Shown here: in pieces, positions 1 through 20,182 of the stretch
How the letters are laid out: the number at the start of each line of letters is the position of its first letter
Position numbering within the stretch: position 1 is the first letter of the stretch
Assembly (NCBI GenBank): GCA_951804985.1
Contig: OX638131.1
Location: 37,541,544-37,605,543, forward strand
Reading direction: 5' to 3'
Source: Dryomyza anilis
Lineage: Eukaryota; Arthropoda; Insecta; Diptera; Dryomyzidae
DNA length: 64,000 bases
The notes under the pieces: generated by a model
Databases searched by the model: none
Told to the model about the DNA's origin: nothing
The model's input: only the letters and a program-made list of their open reading frames with translations
Position numbers and translations under genes: made by a program

Positions 1-1586
1 TTCGGGCATATTTTCGGCCAACACACAGATAAATGGAATATTTTAGGAAGTTTTTAGCAAGTTGTAAATTTTTTTTGAATTTTAATGGCATATTTACGCC
101 ATATTTTGGAATCGGCCAGAAAACATACAGCTTGTGATACAAACTCCGCCTTTGTATGTTTGATATATGTCGAAAAAATGTCTTGGGACATTTTAATATA
201 TAACTCAAAATATTTAAAACTCGAATTGTGTATTCTTCAAAATCTTTGTCAAAATACAATGGCGCATATTCGTAGACAATTTAAAGTCAACTTTAAAATA
301 AAATTTACCCGCTGTTTTGGACGATTTTAACAAAGATTAAAATGTCAAAAAGCTGATTTTAATTTAATTAAAAAAAATGAACAATTAAAAAGGCGCGTAA
401 TTTACAGAATATTAGCAATCTGAAGATGGCAAGTAATTTTTACAAAAAGGCTCAATGTGTAGAGAAAATCTCAAAAAGGCGTAAACTATACAAATAACAA
501 TCAAAATTTTTCCATACAAAAATTGGGCAATCACACGATTGATATTAAAATTATTTGAAAATTGATTCAAAAGTTGACTGTTTATTCAATCGTGTGATTC
601 GAGCTTAACTTTTACTGCTGGAGCAGTTTATCTTCGATTTTAATGAAATTTTAATCAGTTTTTTTGAATAAATAAAATAAGGTTTGTTTAGAAATTCAAT
701 ACCTTTTTAAATTGCGATTTGACATAACAAAAAAATGCAATGTTTAATAGTTTTGCTGGAGTTGTAAAATGACAAAATACTGGGGAATAATTTACACAAA
801 CAATTATTACAATTTAAAATTTCTATATCGTAGAACAAAGTCACCAAATACATTTTTATGAAAAACTTAATTTTCGAGTTTGTTGATTAATATTATGAAA
901 AGTAAATGATACATTTTTAAAGTTGAAAAATCAATTAATAGATTTACATTTTCTTATCATGTGGTAAAAAAAAATTGAGATCATCGATTGAAAATTTACC
1001 GATTTATAAAGATTTTTGTAAACAAATATTTGGCATTTTAAAATTGTATTTGGTGACTTTTCGATCTACAAAGACGATATAGACCTGGGTACTTTTTAAC
1101 AAACCAAGAGCATAAAGCCGCATTAGAAAATTTACATTTTTACATATTGAATTCTGTCTGATTTAAGGTATCAACTGATTTAGAGTATCGAGATGTACAT
1201 GGCATAGATTTTCTGATTGTTATCTCCAGAGGTACAGTGGTTCAAAGTTCCATAAATGAACCTCCTTGTAGTTCAAATTGTAAAAAATATACTAAAAATA
1301 CTAAAAATAATCTAGAATTTGGTTGTTTTGTTATCGATTTTCATGTCAAATTTTAAGATATAAGAAACGATGTTAAATACACATTGTGATTACCTCTGTA
1401 TATTGGAAATGCTTCAGATTTACTAAAGTTATTGCATTAGACTTGAAATTTTTGAAAGACGAGCCCAATAATATATTTACTAGTCGATAATTTCTATGGT
1501 TCTTTCACATAAACTTTAAAGTAATTTTTTTCCGCATTCTGTAACAAAAATATGATTAAATAAGAGTTAGAAATAAAAATGGATTA
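1..1586. other. AT-rich intergenic DNA with small inverted repeats
   Basis: No coding exon is supported here. The 81-codon open frame at 85-330 has no recognisable product. Two small inverted repeats are visible: AATCACACGATTGA at 529-542 faces its reverse complement at 586-599, and TCACCAAATACA at 840-851 faces its complement near 1045-1056. Both may be remnants of short palindromic elements. Confidence 0.5.
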
Positions 1587-1592
1587 TTTATT
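1587..1592 (-). terminator. Putative poly(A) signal of OSTC
   Basis: TTTATT on the plus strand reads AATAAA on the minus strand, about 150 bp beyond the OSTC stop codon. The position is reasonable for cleavage and polyadenylation, but hexamers like this are frequent in AT-rich DNA. Confidence 0.4.
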
Positions 1593-1740
1593 ACACCTTT
1601 GTATAGTTGTAATTCGAGATTATAAAAGTAAATTCTTAAATAGTGGATGATTCATTGTGGTTATAGAGATAATATACTTTAATACTTTTAAACATCTAAT
1701 TAGCTGTTTAAATATCGCTCTATGCGTCCTAAATATCACT

Positions 1741-2251
1741 CTATGGTTGCAAATAACTGGGCAGCTTCATGCGCATAAACAACCAAGTCGTAAAGAATGA
1801 CACCAAAATGAACACAAAACCCATGGACGTTAGCAAAATGCGGTTCAGCGTCGTCTTGCCGGGCGAGTGAGTCTGATCCATAATGATGAACCCCAGTCCG
1901 CCAATGGTAAATAGAAAACTACTGGCCAAACCTTCCATGATGTACTGGCCGTTGACACGGTAGGGCATGAAGGCAACGGGACGCGAGTGCCCATGTTCAT
2001 CGACAGTTGCGCCCACGCTGGGTGGTTCTACAATGACATCATAAATGATACCTGCAAATATGAGGAGGTTTAGCATGTAGTTGCGGACGTGTTAATAGAT
2101 ACTACTTACCGCCGGTAACCAGAAAATATGAAAATAAAACAATCGAGAACATTGTCATGGGCGATGGTTTTTTAATCCATGAAGGTCGACGCACTTTAAT
2201 ATTTGGCGGCACCAAAATTGCAAACGGCAGACTGTACAGAGTTTCAATCAT
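1741..2251 (-). CDS. OSTC: Oligosaccharyltransferase complex subunit OSTC
   Basis: Two exons, 2110-2251 and 1741-2051, joined across a 58-bp GTAAGT...TTTGCAG intron in phase 1, give 150 residues. This is the usual family length (about 149-150). OSTC is a small ER membrane subunit of the STT3A-type oligosaccharyltransferase, which links N-glycosylation to the translocon. Visible hallmarks are the N-terminal METLY-like start ([10 protein letters not shown]), a conserved block around residues 48-57 ([10 protein letters not shown]), [11 protein letters not shown] at 65-75, and [18 protein letters not shown] at 78-95. Three membrane segments are predicted near 33-51, 88-105 and 119-139, and the C-terminus [11 protein letters not shown] is also family-like. 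The frame is intact. The ATG at 2251 is chosen because homologues start with the same residues. The internal methionine at 2076 is intronic. Confidence 0.95.
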
Positions 2252-2388
2252 ATTATTGAACACTTATTACAAGAAAATGTACAAAGAGCTATATTATCTG
2301 CCGGTTAATTGTTTCTTAAAATTTTGTTGTATTGGCTTGTTTTGCAAATGTTGGCAGCGCTGCACGAAACTTCAAAAGTCCACTTTGA

Positions 2389-2460
2389 ATCGATATTAAT
2401 CGAAAATATTTTCGAAACATCGATATTTTTGATGTCAACAAATTAAACATCGATTACACT
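2389..2460 (-). promoter_or_regulatory. Cluster of ATCGAT motifs upstream of OSTC
   Basis: Three ATCGAT cores lie within about 60 bp (near 2390, 2418 and 2449), 140-200 bp upstream of the OSTC start codon. Similar cores (DRE/CGATA type) are common in fly housekeeping promoters, so a promoter role is inferred. ATCGAT also occurs in the transposon-like repeats of this window, so this may instead be repeat debris. Confidence 0.3.
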
Positions 2461-2686
2461 AGTGTACAAAATTACAAAAAAACATGAGTAATGCTATGTT
2501 CTGACAGAGCCAAAATTACTTACATTTTGTGTTTATTTTAAAATTAGTGGTATCCGTTCCCATTAGAATTTGCGTTATTTTCTATTGTTAATTTTGTGTT
2601 CACTTCATAAATAAATCCGTACAAATGTTGTTTGCTTATCTATTTTGTTCTCCGTTTACTCTAATAACGTTTGTATAATGTTAAAA

Positions 2687-3062
2687 TCATGATACAAATA
2701 TTTACAGGTACGATCACTCTGACATTAGGCAAGTTTTTTTGACAAATTTTGAAATATTTTGTTTTGATTCAAATTCAAATTTTCAAAAATTGAAATTTAT
2801 GTTCAAAGAAAATATGACATATATTTTTCAGATTTTGTTTTGATTATAAAAATTTCTGTGAACATTTTTAAGTTATATTAAAGCATACCTTGATAATTAT
2901 TTTTCATTTCTATATAATTTTATAAAAGATTTTTTAATTGTCGATTTTGTTTTGATTTTAAAACTAAATTTCAAAAAACTTGCCTAGTGTCACCTAAAGT
3001 AAACATTGGAAAAAAATGAGAGAGTGATCGTACCTGTATATATTTGTATCATGGTTAAAATG
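2687..3062. repeat. MITE-like element with long terminal inverted repeats
   Basis: ATGATACAAATATTTACAGG near 2689 continuing into TACGATCACTCT is mirrored by the reverse complement ending near 3053, with arms of roughly 40 bp and few mismatches. The interior is AT-rich and non-coding. A related design (TACAGGTTAGTTCATC ends) is found at about 3820-4166. Confidence 0.65.
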
Positions 3063-3244
3063 TTTATTTTATTTTAAAAAAAGTTCATAATTTACCAAAA
3101 CAGATGACTGAAAAATGTTTTGTTTTTGAGTAATTTTGTTTTGTATGGGATTTTGAATAACTTTAGAGCGCATTTGAGATGAAATTACGCAAATGCTTGA
3201 AATTACGCATATAAGGCCAAGTGAGAAGGGTATTACTCATAATG

Positions 3245-3549
3245 GCTGCATTCAGCGACCTCAGCAGTTGTGGAACTGTTGAGCAATTTGAGCTTGAATG
3301 GTATGATACCCTCAATATGTTCACTACGCTTTGTTATCGATGACTTTCGATGTCATTTTAACTCAAATATTTATAAACAAAAATGAAATTTGGATTGGAA
3401 AATGTGTTTCAATCAATTAAAGAGTTGTATGAAACTTTAATAAAATTTTAATAATAAATTATTTTGTAAATTGATAGCTGGGGTAGAGGTACATTCAACA
3501 AAATTGAGCGATTAGTTAGTGAGCACCTGTTGAAGTCGCTGAATGCAGC
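3245..3549. repeat. MITE-like element, GCTGCATTCAGCGAC ends
   Basis: The left end GCTGCATTCAGCGAC at 3245 is matched perfectly by its reverse complement ending at 3549. Similarity continues inward for about 10 more bases (CTCAGCAGTTG versus TTCAACAGGTG). It is about 305 bp long, with no coding content. Confidence 0.65.
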
Positions 3550-3559
3550 AATTGGTTCG

Positions 3560-3690
3560 CGGAATATTCATCGTAAACAATTCATCGTATCACAATTAAT
3601 CGAACACAATTCATCGTTTGCGCAATTCATCGTATTACAATTCATCGTATCACAATTCATCGTATCACAATTCGTCGTATTGTGCATATC
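3560..3690. repeat. Short minisatellite, unit about 15 bp
   Basis: The unit CACAATTCATCGTAT is repeated about eight times with substitutions. The open frame on the minus strand across it (repeating NCDTM) is a by-product of the 15-bp period. Confidence 0.7.
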
Positions 3691-3814
3691 ACACATCACT
3701 TGATATATTACATTAAGATTGAAATTTAGAACGAGAAAGCGATACTGTCGAAAAATAGCAAAAATAGCAAAATACATTTATAAAACTCAGGTAAATGCAG
3801 TTTAGTATCAACCA

Positions 3815-4170
3815 TGTATATACAGGTTAGTTCATCTAGACAGTTAGTTGGCATACACTATGCTGAGAATGTCAATAAGAAAATTTAAAAAATACAACAA
3901 TTAATTGTCAATATAAACTTTATTTAAAGGCTAATTTCACACCATAATTTCACTTTTTCACTTTTTAGAAAGCTTGAAAATCCCAAAGTGTTGTAATTTA
4001 TTTATTTTAAAATTTGAATTTCAATTTTTTAATGAATTTGTAAACAAAGCATTGATGTTTTCTTATAAATTTTTCGTAAACAAATGTTGAGTCTTTCAAA
4101 CAGTTTTCAAAAAAAAAGTAAATGGCGACTGAATTTTGAAAGATGACTTAACCTGTATATACTTCAACTA
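3815..4170. repeat. MITE-like element with TACAGGTTA ends
   Basis: TATATACAGGTTAGTTCATC near 3818 is mirrored by GATGACTTAACCTGTATATA near 4142-4161, giving an inverted-repeat element of about 345 bp flanked by TA. The ends resemble those at 2705 and 3040, so the two elements may belong to one superfamily. Confidence 0.55.
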
Positions 4171-4938
4171 TGGTATCAACTTATTGCAAGTTCAACATTT
4201 TAAACGTTTTGCTACAATTAAAAAAAAAAAATCTCGTATAAAAATTAATACGACAGCACAATTTTCTTGTTGAATTTATTGGTTTCGAAAAAAGCAATAA
4301 TTTATTGGTCTCATAATGAAACAATATTGAGTTTGCCTCAAATATAAAAACCAAAAACCAAAAATTGGAAATATTTAGCCATATTGGTAACATTTAGTTT
4401 TTATTACAAAACCGCTAGTTTCCAGAAATGAAGACATTTCTAACGAACTAGTATTGAAATGCTTTTGAAAGTATACAAGCTAGTTCTGAAAAAATGTATC
4501 CCAATTAGTCCTGAAAGGCCCTTCATTTTCTTAGTAAAAAATATATATAGATATTTAAGTAATGAAATTGAATAATTTAAATTCAGTTTTAATCTGTTTT
4601 CAGAAGAAATGAATTGATATTGAATTTCGATTTTCTGAAAACTTTCAAAAGTCCACTACGAATTTCAACAAACTGTAAAATTCCACTACGAATTTCGGAA
4701 AACTGTCAAAAGTCCACTTCGAATGTAAAATTTAATAGTGGTTTGCGTCTGTACTTTAAAATTTGTAATTGTGTAGTGGAGTTTTTCCAATACAGATGCC
4801 GCTTTTGGCAATTGAAAAATATATATATATTGCTGAATTGTAATTGACATGTCAAAATTCTGACAAACTTAAATCAGCTGATATTTATTTGCAAACTGAT
4901 TCAATTTATTTGTTTATAATTTTTGCGACTGACTCAAC
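4171..4938. other. Intergenic DNA upstream of PTPA
   Basis: No gene is supported. A short direct repeat (AAAAGTCCACTACGAATTTC-like, about 35-bp spacing, three copies at 4645-4730) is present. The last 100 bp should contain the PTPA promoter, but no clear TATA box or initiator could be chosen. Confidence 0.4.
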
Positions 4939-6322
4939 ATGGATATTCCTAAGGATTTGCCAAGTAAACAATTAAATTATTATTTGATCACAATACAGTT
5001 ATTAATAATATTTGCAGTGGACGATATGACCGAGCCGCGAAAGCGCGTCAAGACAATCGCCGACATGCCGGCTTGGCAGCGTTCTGAAGCGTACTACGAC
5101 ATAGTGGGCTTCATAAATGGCATCAGCACTGCCATACAGGGCAAGCGCATCAGCTCCAATATGTACGTGTCCGAGAACATGCAAAAGCTGCTGGACGTCT
5201 TCGACATGCTGCACAAGATGGTGGACGAGACGCCGCCCATGGAGCAGCCGCAGCGTTTCGGCAACAAAGCATATCGCACATGGAATCGCAAAATCAATCA
5301 AGTGAGTAGCAAGTGGTTACGATTAAGATCGCGCATTTACATAAAACTGCTCAATTTGTAGGAACTATTTTTGCTGGTACAAAAGGCTTTTCCACTCGAC
5401 AAATGCGAAATGACCTCTGAACTGGGCACCTACTTGGCCGAATCCTTTGGCAATGCAATGCGCATTGACTATGGCACCGGGCACGAGTTATCGTTTGTGT
5501 TCTTTCTGTGCGCTCTCTTCAAGGCCGAAATTTTGCTGGAGGCCGATAACGTTGCCTGCGCGCTGAAATTGTTCAACACGTATCTGCTGTTTGTGCGCCG
5601 CTTGCAGAAAACCTACCGCATGGAGCCGGCGGGCAGTCAAGGCGTTTGGGCACTCGATGACTATCAGTTTGTGCCCTTTATTTGGGGCAGCGCGCAGCTG
5701 TCATGTAGGCGCCGGCATAGCTTTAAATGTGTTGCTTAGGCTGACTTGTTTCTTTCACAGTTCAAAGCCCCTTCGACCCATCGAAATTTCTGGATGAAGC
5801 CATTATTAATGAATACAAGGACGACTATATTTTTATTGGCTGCATTGACTACATTTCACAGGTGCTTTGCTTATGTCAAAAAGTGTTTCATAATACTTAT
5901 GATATTCACAGGTCAAAACTGGACATTTTGCTGAGCATTCAAATCAACTGTGGAGCATTTCAGCAGTGCCGCAATGGACTAAAATCAACTCGGGCCTGGT
6001 GAAAATGTATCAGAAGGAGGTTAGTTACTGTGTTGTGACATAATTTCGCTTGTTTTCATATACAACTTTTTAGATACTCGCAAAGTTTCCCATAATTCAA
6101 CACGTTTACTTCGGCAAGTTGATGTCATTTAATCCCATCAAACCGGGCACCACAATTCAGAATGCACGTCTGGGTTTTATACCGACAAAATCCAAGTCAG
6201 TCTTCTCAGTGCCCTCGAACTCAGCCAGCGCAACGTCCAGCACAGCAGAGAATGCAGCCGCCAGTGAGGGTTACAAACCCACGGAACAGACTGACGAGCC
6301 GCAGGCCGACACAGCAAACTAG
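4939..6322 (+). CDS. Ptpa: Serine/threonine-protein phosphatase 2A activator (PTPA)
   Basis: Six exons, 4939-4963, 5018-5301, 5362-5704, 5761-5861, 5912-6019 and 6074-6322, splice in frame (phases 1,0,1,0,0) to 369 residues. PTPA is a cytosolic and nuclear peptidyl-prolyl isomerase that activates the PP2A catalytic subunit. Conserved blocks include DYGTGHE at 139-145 (substrate/nucleotide pocket), VWALDDYQFVPFIWGSAQL at 198-216, EHSNQLWSI at 259-267, WTKINSGLVKMY at 273-284 and IQHVYFGKL at 295-303. The length fits the family (about 320-400). The tail from about 320 is Ser/Ala/Thr-rich and looks disordered. All introns are 50-61 bp with GT-AG ends. The third donor (TCAT before GTAGGC) is the least certain: it makes SFQSPFDP where relatives carry a similar short loop. 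The first exon adds only eight residues before a second in-frame ATG, so translation could also begin at the second exon. Confidence 0.95.
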
Positions 6323-6501
6323 AGTTTTCAATATATAGTACATATAAAATATGTGAATAACCTATGCACAGCGACGGTGTTAATTTATCTTGAATAACTT
6401 TGTAAATAGAATTTGCGCGCTATAAGCGGTCTAAAGCTAATAACAAGGAAATTTAACTAATTAAATTGATTATCATTTTGGAGTGTATCCTCTTACAAAA
6501 A

Positions 6502-6516
6502 AATAAATCTAATAAA
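6502..6516 (+). terminator. Putative PTPA poly(A) signals
   Basis: Two AATAAA hexamers (6502-6507 and 6511-6516) lie 180-195 bp after the PTPA stop codon. Confidence 0.45.
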
Positions 6517-6595
6517 ATGAATGGTTGCTGTTTTCATATTCCCACAAATATTTGAAAATTTTGTATTGTTTGCCACAATATTGCTATATTTTTTT

Positions 6596-6985
6596 ATTGG
6601 TACAAAATAAAATAGTGATGTAAAGGTATTAATTGTTTGTTTTTAAAGTACCTAACGAACTGCATCATTATTTAAAAATATTTAAAAAAAAAAATTTCCT
6701 GCAAATACCAATGGCATATTCTTTTTAAATAATGATGCCAATCGATAGGTGCTTTAAAAACAAACATTTAATGCCTGTACATTACTATTTTATCTTGCAC
6801 CAATAAAGAGCATTAGCTAAAAAACGAAGAAATTGGAAAAATTAAAAAACTTGTCAAGCCAAAAGGGCGAATCTTTTCGTTTTTTTGCAATAACTCTTTA
6901 TTGGTGCAAGATAAAATAGTGATGTAAATCTATTAATTGTTTTATTTTAAAGCATCTATCGATTGGCATCATTATTAATAAACCG
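6596..6985. repeat. Foldback element plus an extra half copy
   Basis: An arm of about 80 bp starting ATTGGTACAAAATAAAATAG (6596) is followed by its imperfect reverse complement ending TTGCACCAAT (about 6805), forming a hairpin of about 210 bp. A third arm copy in the left-arm orientation begins TTGGTGCAAGATAAAATAG near 6900 and runs to about 6985. No coding content. Confidence 0.75.
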
Positions 6986-7577
6986 CAAGGTTTATTAAAA
7001 AAACAAAAATATTATGAAATATGAATCATTGCGAAAAGAGGAACACGAATTAATAGCAACAAGATTGAAAGCAAAACCGATGCGTTACTCAAATGCATTC
7101 GTTCTATCGAACTTCGGCACCATTCGTCGTTGTTGCAACAAAGTCTGTTCTAAAAATAGAACAGACAAAACTGCAAATTAGACGAGTGACGGTTCTGTGG
7201 TTCTGTAGCCAAACACCTAGCGTGCTTGTCTACCAAATCTCATCGTTTCTGACGAAATGAGTTCAAATCCCAACCACGCCTTGTTCATATATACGAAACA
7301 TTTGAAGTTATCACAACGTCATCACACAAAGATCACTGGTGAGGATACTTGGCTGTATCCGAAACGGTCCGTATGATCATTGCCTGTGTTATGTTTTCAA
7401 TTTGTTGTTGTTTCTTCAAAAACTTTCAATAGAACTTAGCCATGACCTAGACCTGGGCTCTCTTCCAAAAGAGTACATCGAAAAACCTTCTAAAAATATT
7501 TGTGATTTGGACAGGATATAGCCACAGAAACTCCGTATTTATAATTCAGTAAGTTGACCAAGTCCAAAGATACTTTA
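6986..7577. other. Intergenic DNA with a tRNA-like head remnant
   Basis: No gene is supported. Around 7205-7275 the sequence CTAGCGTGCTTG...GAGTTCAAATCCC resembles the A/B-box part of a tRNA-derived repeat (B-box-like GAGTTCAAATCC). It does not fold convincingly as a tRNA gene. Confidence 0.3.
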
Positions 7578-8333
7578 TATAGGGGAGACCGGGGCTAAGT
7601 CGAAAACGCGAATTTTTTGACTCCAAAAGTTAGATATTGATAACGCAGTAAACTTGTGCTAGCCATCAAAGTTTTTATTAATTATGTATTTTGTTGTGAG
7701 TTTTATGTAGTAAGGGGGTTCACTTATCATGTCGTGTTGATTTTTTATTTCATTTTTCCATTTAATTCGCATTTTTATGCCAATAATATTAGACTAAGTC
7801 TCGTGGGGTAAAGTCGACACATAAGCATTTGGTCAAAGTAGATTCCACGAAAAAAAAAATTATGAAACTTTTGGTTCTATGAGTTTTACAAAATAATCCA
7901 TTCTTACAATATAAGAAGACTTGTCAATCACTTGACCATGATTTAAGAAGAAGAAAATAGATAAAAGGTGAATAATATGAATAATGGTCAAACAATTTCG
8001 CGGGATCGGAATAAAACAGCACGAATAGTTTTATCTTGAAATATATAATTCAATCCAATTGAAAGATATCAGCAAAAATGTGCATTCGCTGGAAAAGTGG
8101 GTAGAGTCGACTTTACCCCAGCCTAAGTATTTTCAGAAGCAGGTTTGAGGTTGTGTCGCATTTGCATTTATTTCGTGGAAACTAAGTATTGTAGATCTTT
8201 ACAGCTTATAGAATATTTTTAGCTAATGAATCAATATTTCCAACTGTATTATTTTTTTTGTTCTATGTCATTGATATGAGGGTCAAAATTAGCATTGAAA
8301 AAAAGTGTCGACTTAGTCCCGGTCTCCCCTACG
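7578..8333. repeat. MITE-like element, GGGGAGACCGGGGCTAAGTC ends, TA flanks
   Basis: GGGGAGACCGGGGCTAAGTC (7582 onward) is mirrored by GACTTAGTCCCGGTCTCCCC ending at 8329, with TA on each side as a possible target duplication. A second inverted pair lies inside: GGGGTAAAGTCGAC near 7804 and GTCGACTTTACCCC near 8106. It is about 750 bp, non-coding, with nested symmetry. Confidence 0.75.
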
Positions 8334-9849
8334 TTATATTAATTGATGAATAAACCAAAATAACTGAAAAAAATTAAAAAAAGTACTTCAAACTTTAAAA
8401 TTAGATTTCCCAACATTCGTCCTTTTGGCATGACAGTGACGATATATACTAATGATAGTCACAGTGAAATCTGGGCGTGATTATCTACTATTTGCATTTA
8501 CAAAAGTTTGCACTGTTTAATAAATTATTAATGTTATATTGGCAGAATCTCGATTCTAAACGCTCAGAGAAAAACCCTTATTTTGCATGGTGTTGTAAAA
8601 ACGTAACAATAAGTTGTAACAACCAAATTAATTAGTAGTTTAGAACCGACTTAACAGTTGAAAGAACCGAAAAAGTTCATTCACCGAAAAGACAATCGAG
8701 ACGGGTGGAAATTTATTGAGGAAAACCTAATTTAGTAACAGGATGGTATCAGGTTTAGATACGTTTTTCCTACATAAGACAACTCTGTGCATTCCTGGCC
8801 TGTGATTCATAAGGATAGTCATGCTCTATCCTTTAAATCAGGTAACCTAACTCACTTCGAATCCGTTCGATAATCAAATACTATGACTTGTTTACAAATT
8901 TAAAATCTCACATTTCTCACATGTGAGAATAAATTAATTTACTAACAAGAAGGCTATATAAAAATGTTTCTTAAAAAAATTCTATGGAAATAAAAAATAA
9001 ATATCAAGGTGTGCTGAAGTTGACTTCAGCATTCTTAGATATGTCGATCAATATAAATTTGTCGTTGCAAGAATTGGTGCAATATACCAAATACCGAAAT
9101 CGTCATGAGTTTGGAAATATTTGTTGCTGTTTCTAGAAAATTTGTAAAAGTTGTTTTCATCATTTGCCACTCGAATATTTTCATTTATAAAGGGGAAAAT
9201 AATAAACTTTCCAACGACACTTGAGATTTTAAAATACATCAAATACTTTTTAGTAAAAAAATCAACAAACTTAGAAAATGCCTTCTGGAAGAATAAAACT
9301 TTGTCGCCGAGGCGATCTATGCTATGATTCGAAAAAGAGCTTTTGTTTAGTATGCTTTTAGTGCTTTTTCTTTTATCTGCTTTGCATTTCCCAAAGCGCT
9401 GAGGTTTTCCCAGTTTTTGTCGTGATTTTCAACATATCGAATGCTATTTTTGATTACGCCTCGTCTGCTGCTGCGTATTATAGATCTATAGCTCAAAGGC
9501 AATCGTAGTGAAAATTGTGCAAAATTTTAATAATTAAATATTTAAAATATAACACACCAAATAAAACCTAAGAAGTATCATATTTTTGCATAAAAAGTGC
9601 AATTAGAAATTATGAAAATTGATTCGTGATGTAACTAGCTAAACAATCGTACGGTGGAAAAGCTTTTACGTACTCAGAAAAGAGCGCAAGCACTCGCTGA
9701 GAGTTCGCTCACCAAATAATGTTTACCAACAAATACTGTTTATATTTACAATTCACAAATGAACCTCATGCTAAACATAAACAATAACAATTAAAAACTG
9801 CAGCCTAATTAAAAATAGAATACTACGTAGCCCAAGAAATCCGCGTCTA
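8334..9849. other. Intergenic and 5' flank of the LRR gene
   Basis: No coding exon is supported. The last 400 bp before 9850 become GC-richer around 9420-9500 and 9640-9720 and are the likely place of the promoter and 5' untranslated region of the LRR gene. No TATA box or initiator could be fixed. Confidence 0.35.
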
Positions 9850-18425
<8,576 letters not shown>

Positions 18426-18503
18426 TAACTGCTTTATCATATGCCTAGAGTAATTCAACTTTTAGCTAATTAACATTTTCAACATTAATTAAAACGCATT
18501 CAT

Positions 18504-18509
18504 AATAAA
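18504..18509 (+). terminator. Putative poly(A) signal of the LRR gene
   Basis: AATAAA lies 79 bp after the stop codon at 18423-18425. Further AATAAA-like sites near 19005-19025 would serve the longer, spliced 3' end. Confidence 0.35.
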
Positions 18510-18729
18510 CAAAATAATCGCACCAAACTATGGACCTAATTTAAAGAAATTAAATAGATTTATTGGGTAAATTTAAAATAAATAAATACATCACATTCAA
18601 ATTCATCATGGTTTCTAATAATTCATCAGTATCATTTTCTAAATACAAAGATTCTTGTGCTGAAATGTTCAAAAACAGACTTTTTACAATATTTATCTAA
18701 TGAATACATTTTTGGTTTAATATTTTCAG

Positions 18730-18769
18730 CGCTTACAGTGACTACGTACCATGTGATTACTATAATTAA
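18730..18769 (+). other. Possible alternative last coding exon of the LRR gene
   Basis: The stop codon of exon 3 overlaps a donor-like TA/GTAACT (18424/18425). An acceptor, AATATTTTCAG, ends at 18729. Joining them keeps frame (phase 2) and replaces the stop by Tyr, adding AYSDYVPCDYYN before TAA at 18767-18769, for a product of 503 residues. A further intron with strong signals (GTAAGT at about 18820, TTTTTTCAG at about 18870) lies just downstream and may be in the 3' untranslated region. This supports transcription continuing beyond 18425. Confidence 0.45.
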
Positions 18770-19094
18770 ACCTATTTTATAAAAAAGACCTGGAAAATGA
18801 TGTTTACTATATTATTTGGTAAGTTTCAATCTAGGTAATAAAAAAAACATAATACATTTGTTTTTTCAGAATATCAAAAACAAGAAAAGCTGTACCAGAT
18901 TTTGGAGAAATAATTTAAAAAACACATATTTAATTATATTGATATATGGAAGTAATGCCTAAGAAATCAAATATATTTTAATTTCTATAAAAAGTAACAT
19001 TAAATTTTAATAAAATATAAATAAATACATAATGTAGTAAATGTAGTATTTTTTACATTTTTTATTGAGTTTAATACATACAGATTATGTATGT

Positions 19095-19262
19095 AGTAGA
19101 GATGGGCTCGTGGGACTGCTCGTGGGACTGCTCCCAGGTTCAAGCCTTTTTTTTCTATACCGCGCTACCACTCGGCAGTAAATAGCAAACCTAGGAGAGT
19201 AAAACATTGCACTCATCCGTTGTTTGGATTCGGATTTGGATTTGGATGGTGCACGCTGCAAA
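19095..19262 (+). mobile_element. Partial tRNA-derived SINE, plus orientation
   Basis: GGTTCAAGCCT (B box) is followed by CTATACCGCGCTACCACTCG, GTAAATAGCAAACCTAGGAG and GAGTAAAACATTGC, all matching the body of the SINE family at 21762, 40940 and 53489. The A-box end and the 3' third are missing. Confidence 0.6.
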
Positions 19263-20182
19263 AAAATGGCTCTCCAAACATAATTTTGCAGGCAATAACA
19301 TGTATGTTTGAAATTTTATGTAAACATAATATATAATTGACTGATAAATCATTTGTAAACAGGGTAGTATTGAGACTTGAACAGTGTTGTAATGAGCTCT
19401 GACTTACATTATAATATCCCGGAAACATTTTTATGTTGCCCCTTAAAATGAAGAATGTTCTAATGGAAACATAATAATTACTACATCATAATTTACTATC
19501 CAAATAAAATAAATATTTGAACCGAAACATAAATATGTTCAAAATATAAATATGTTTCCAATGAAACATATCAGTTGTTTCAGTTCAAAAAGTAGTATGT
19601 TTGCATAGAAACATATTTAAATATTTTTGGAAAGGAATTCTGAAAATAAAATGTCGTATTTTTTTATTTATTTTTATTAAAAATCTTTAAACATGCACAG
19701 TGGGAATTTATAATAATTGAATTCATATACAAATTTTTAAATGCATAAGTAAATAATTGGTTTAAATCTGCAAGTACAAGTGGCAGCATCATTGAATGAA
19801 CAATTGCACCAGCACACGCTAAACCAGATGATCCAGTCTCGCTTTATATTTGGTACAGTTACAGTTGGAATTCACGGTGGCTTTTGTAAAAAAACATGCT
19901 AAATTCTGTTTGAAAATCGAAACACAGATTTTTATTTGTGGTTTTTTCACATTAGTTTCAGAAATTATATACAGCACTATATTATACTCTGTTACTATTT
20001 GTACTTTTTGTAACACAATTTATATATTTATTTAATTTACAAATAACAAAATTATTTCTGACGCGAACACGTTTTCTCAACGAACAACAAAAGACACGTG
20101 CGCAGAAAATACCGATCACCGAGTGTCAACTGTGTATACAACTGTGTATGCAAGAATACCTTTATTTACATTTGAATTAATT
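19263..20182. other. Intergenic AT-rich DNA
   Basis: No gene is supported. Several ACATAATA/GAAACATA words around 19320-19620 (for example GAAACATAAATATG) suggest decayed repeats. Confidence 0.4.
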
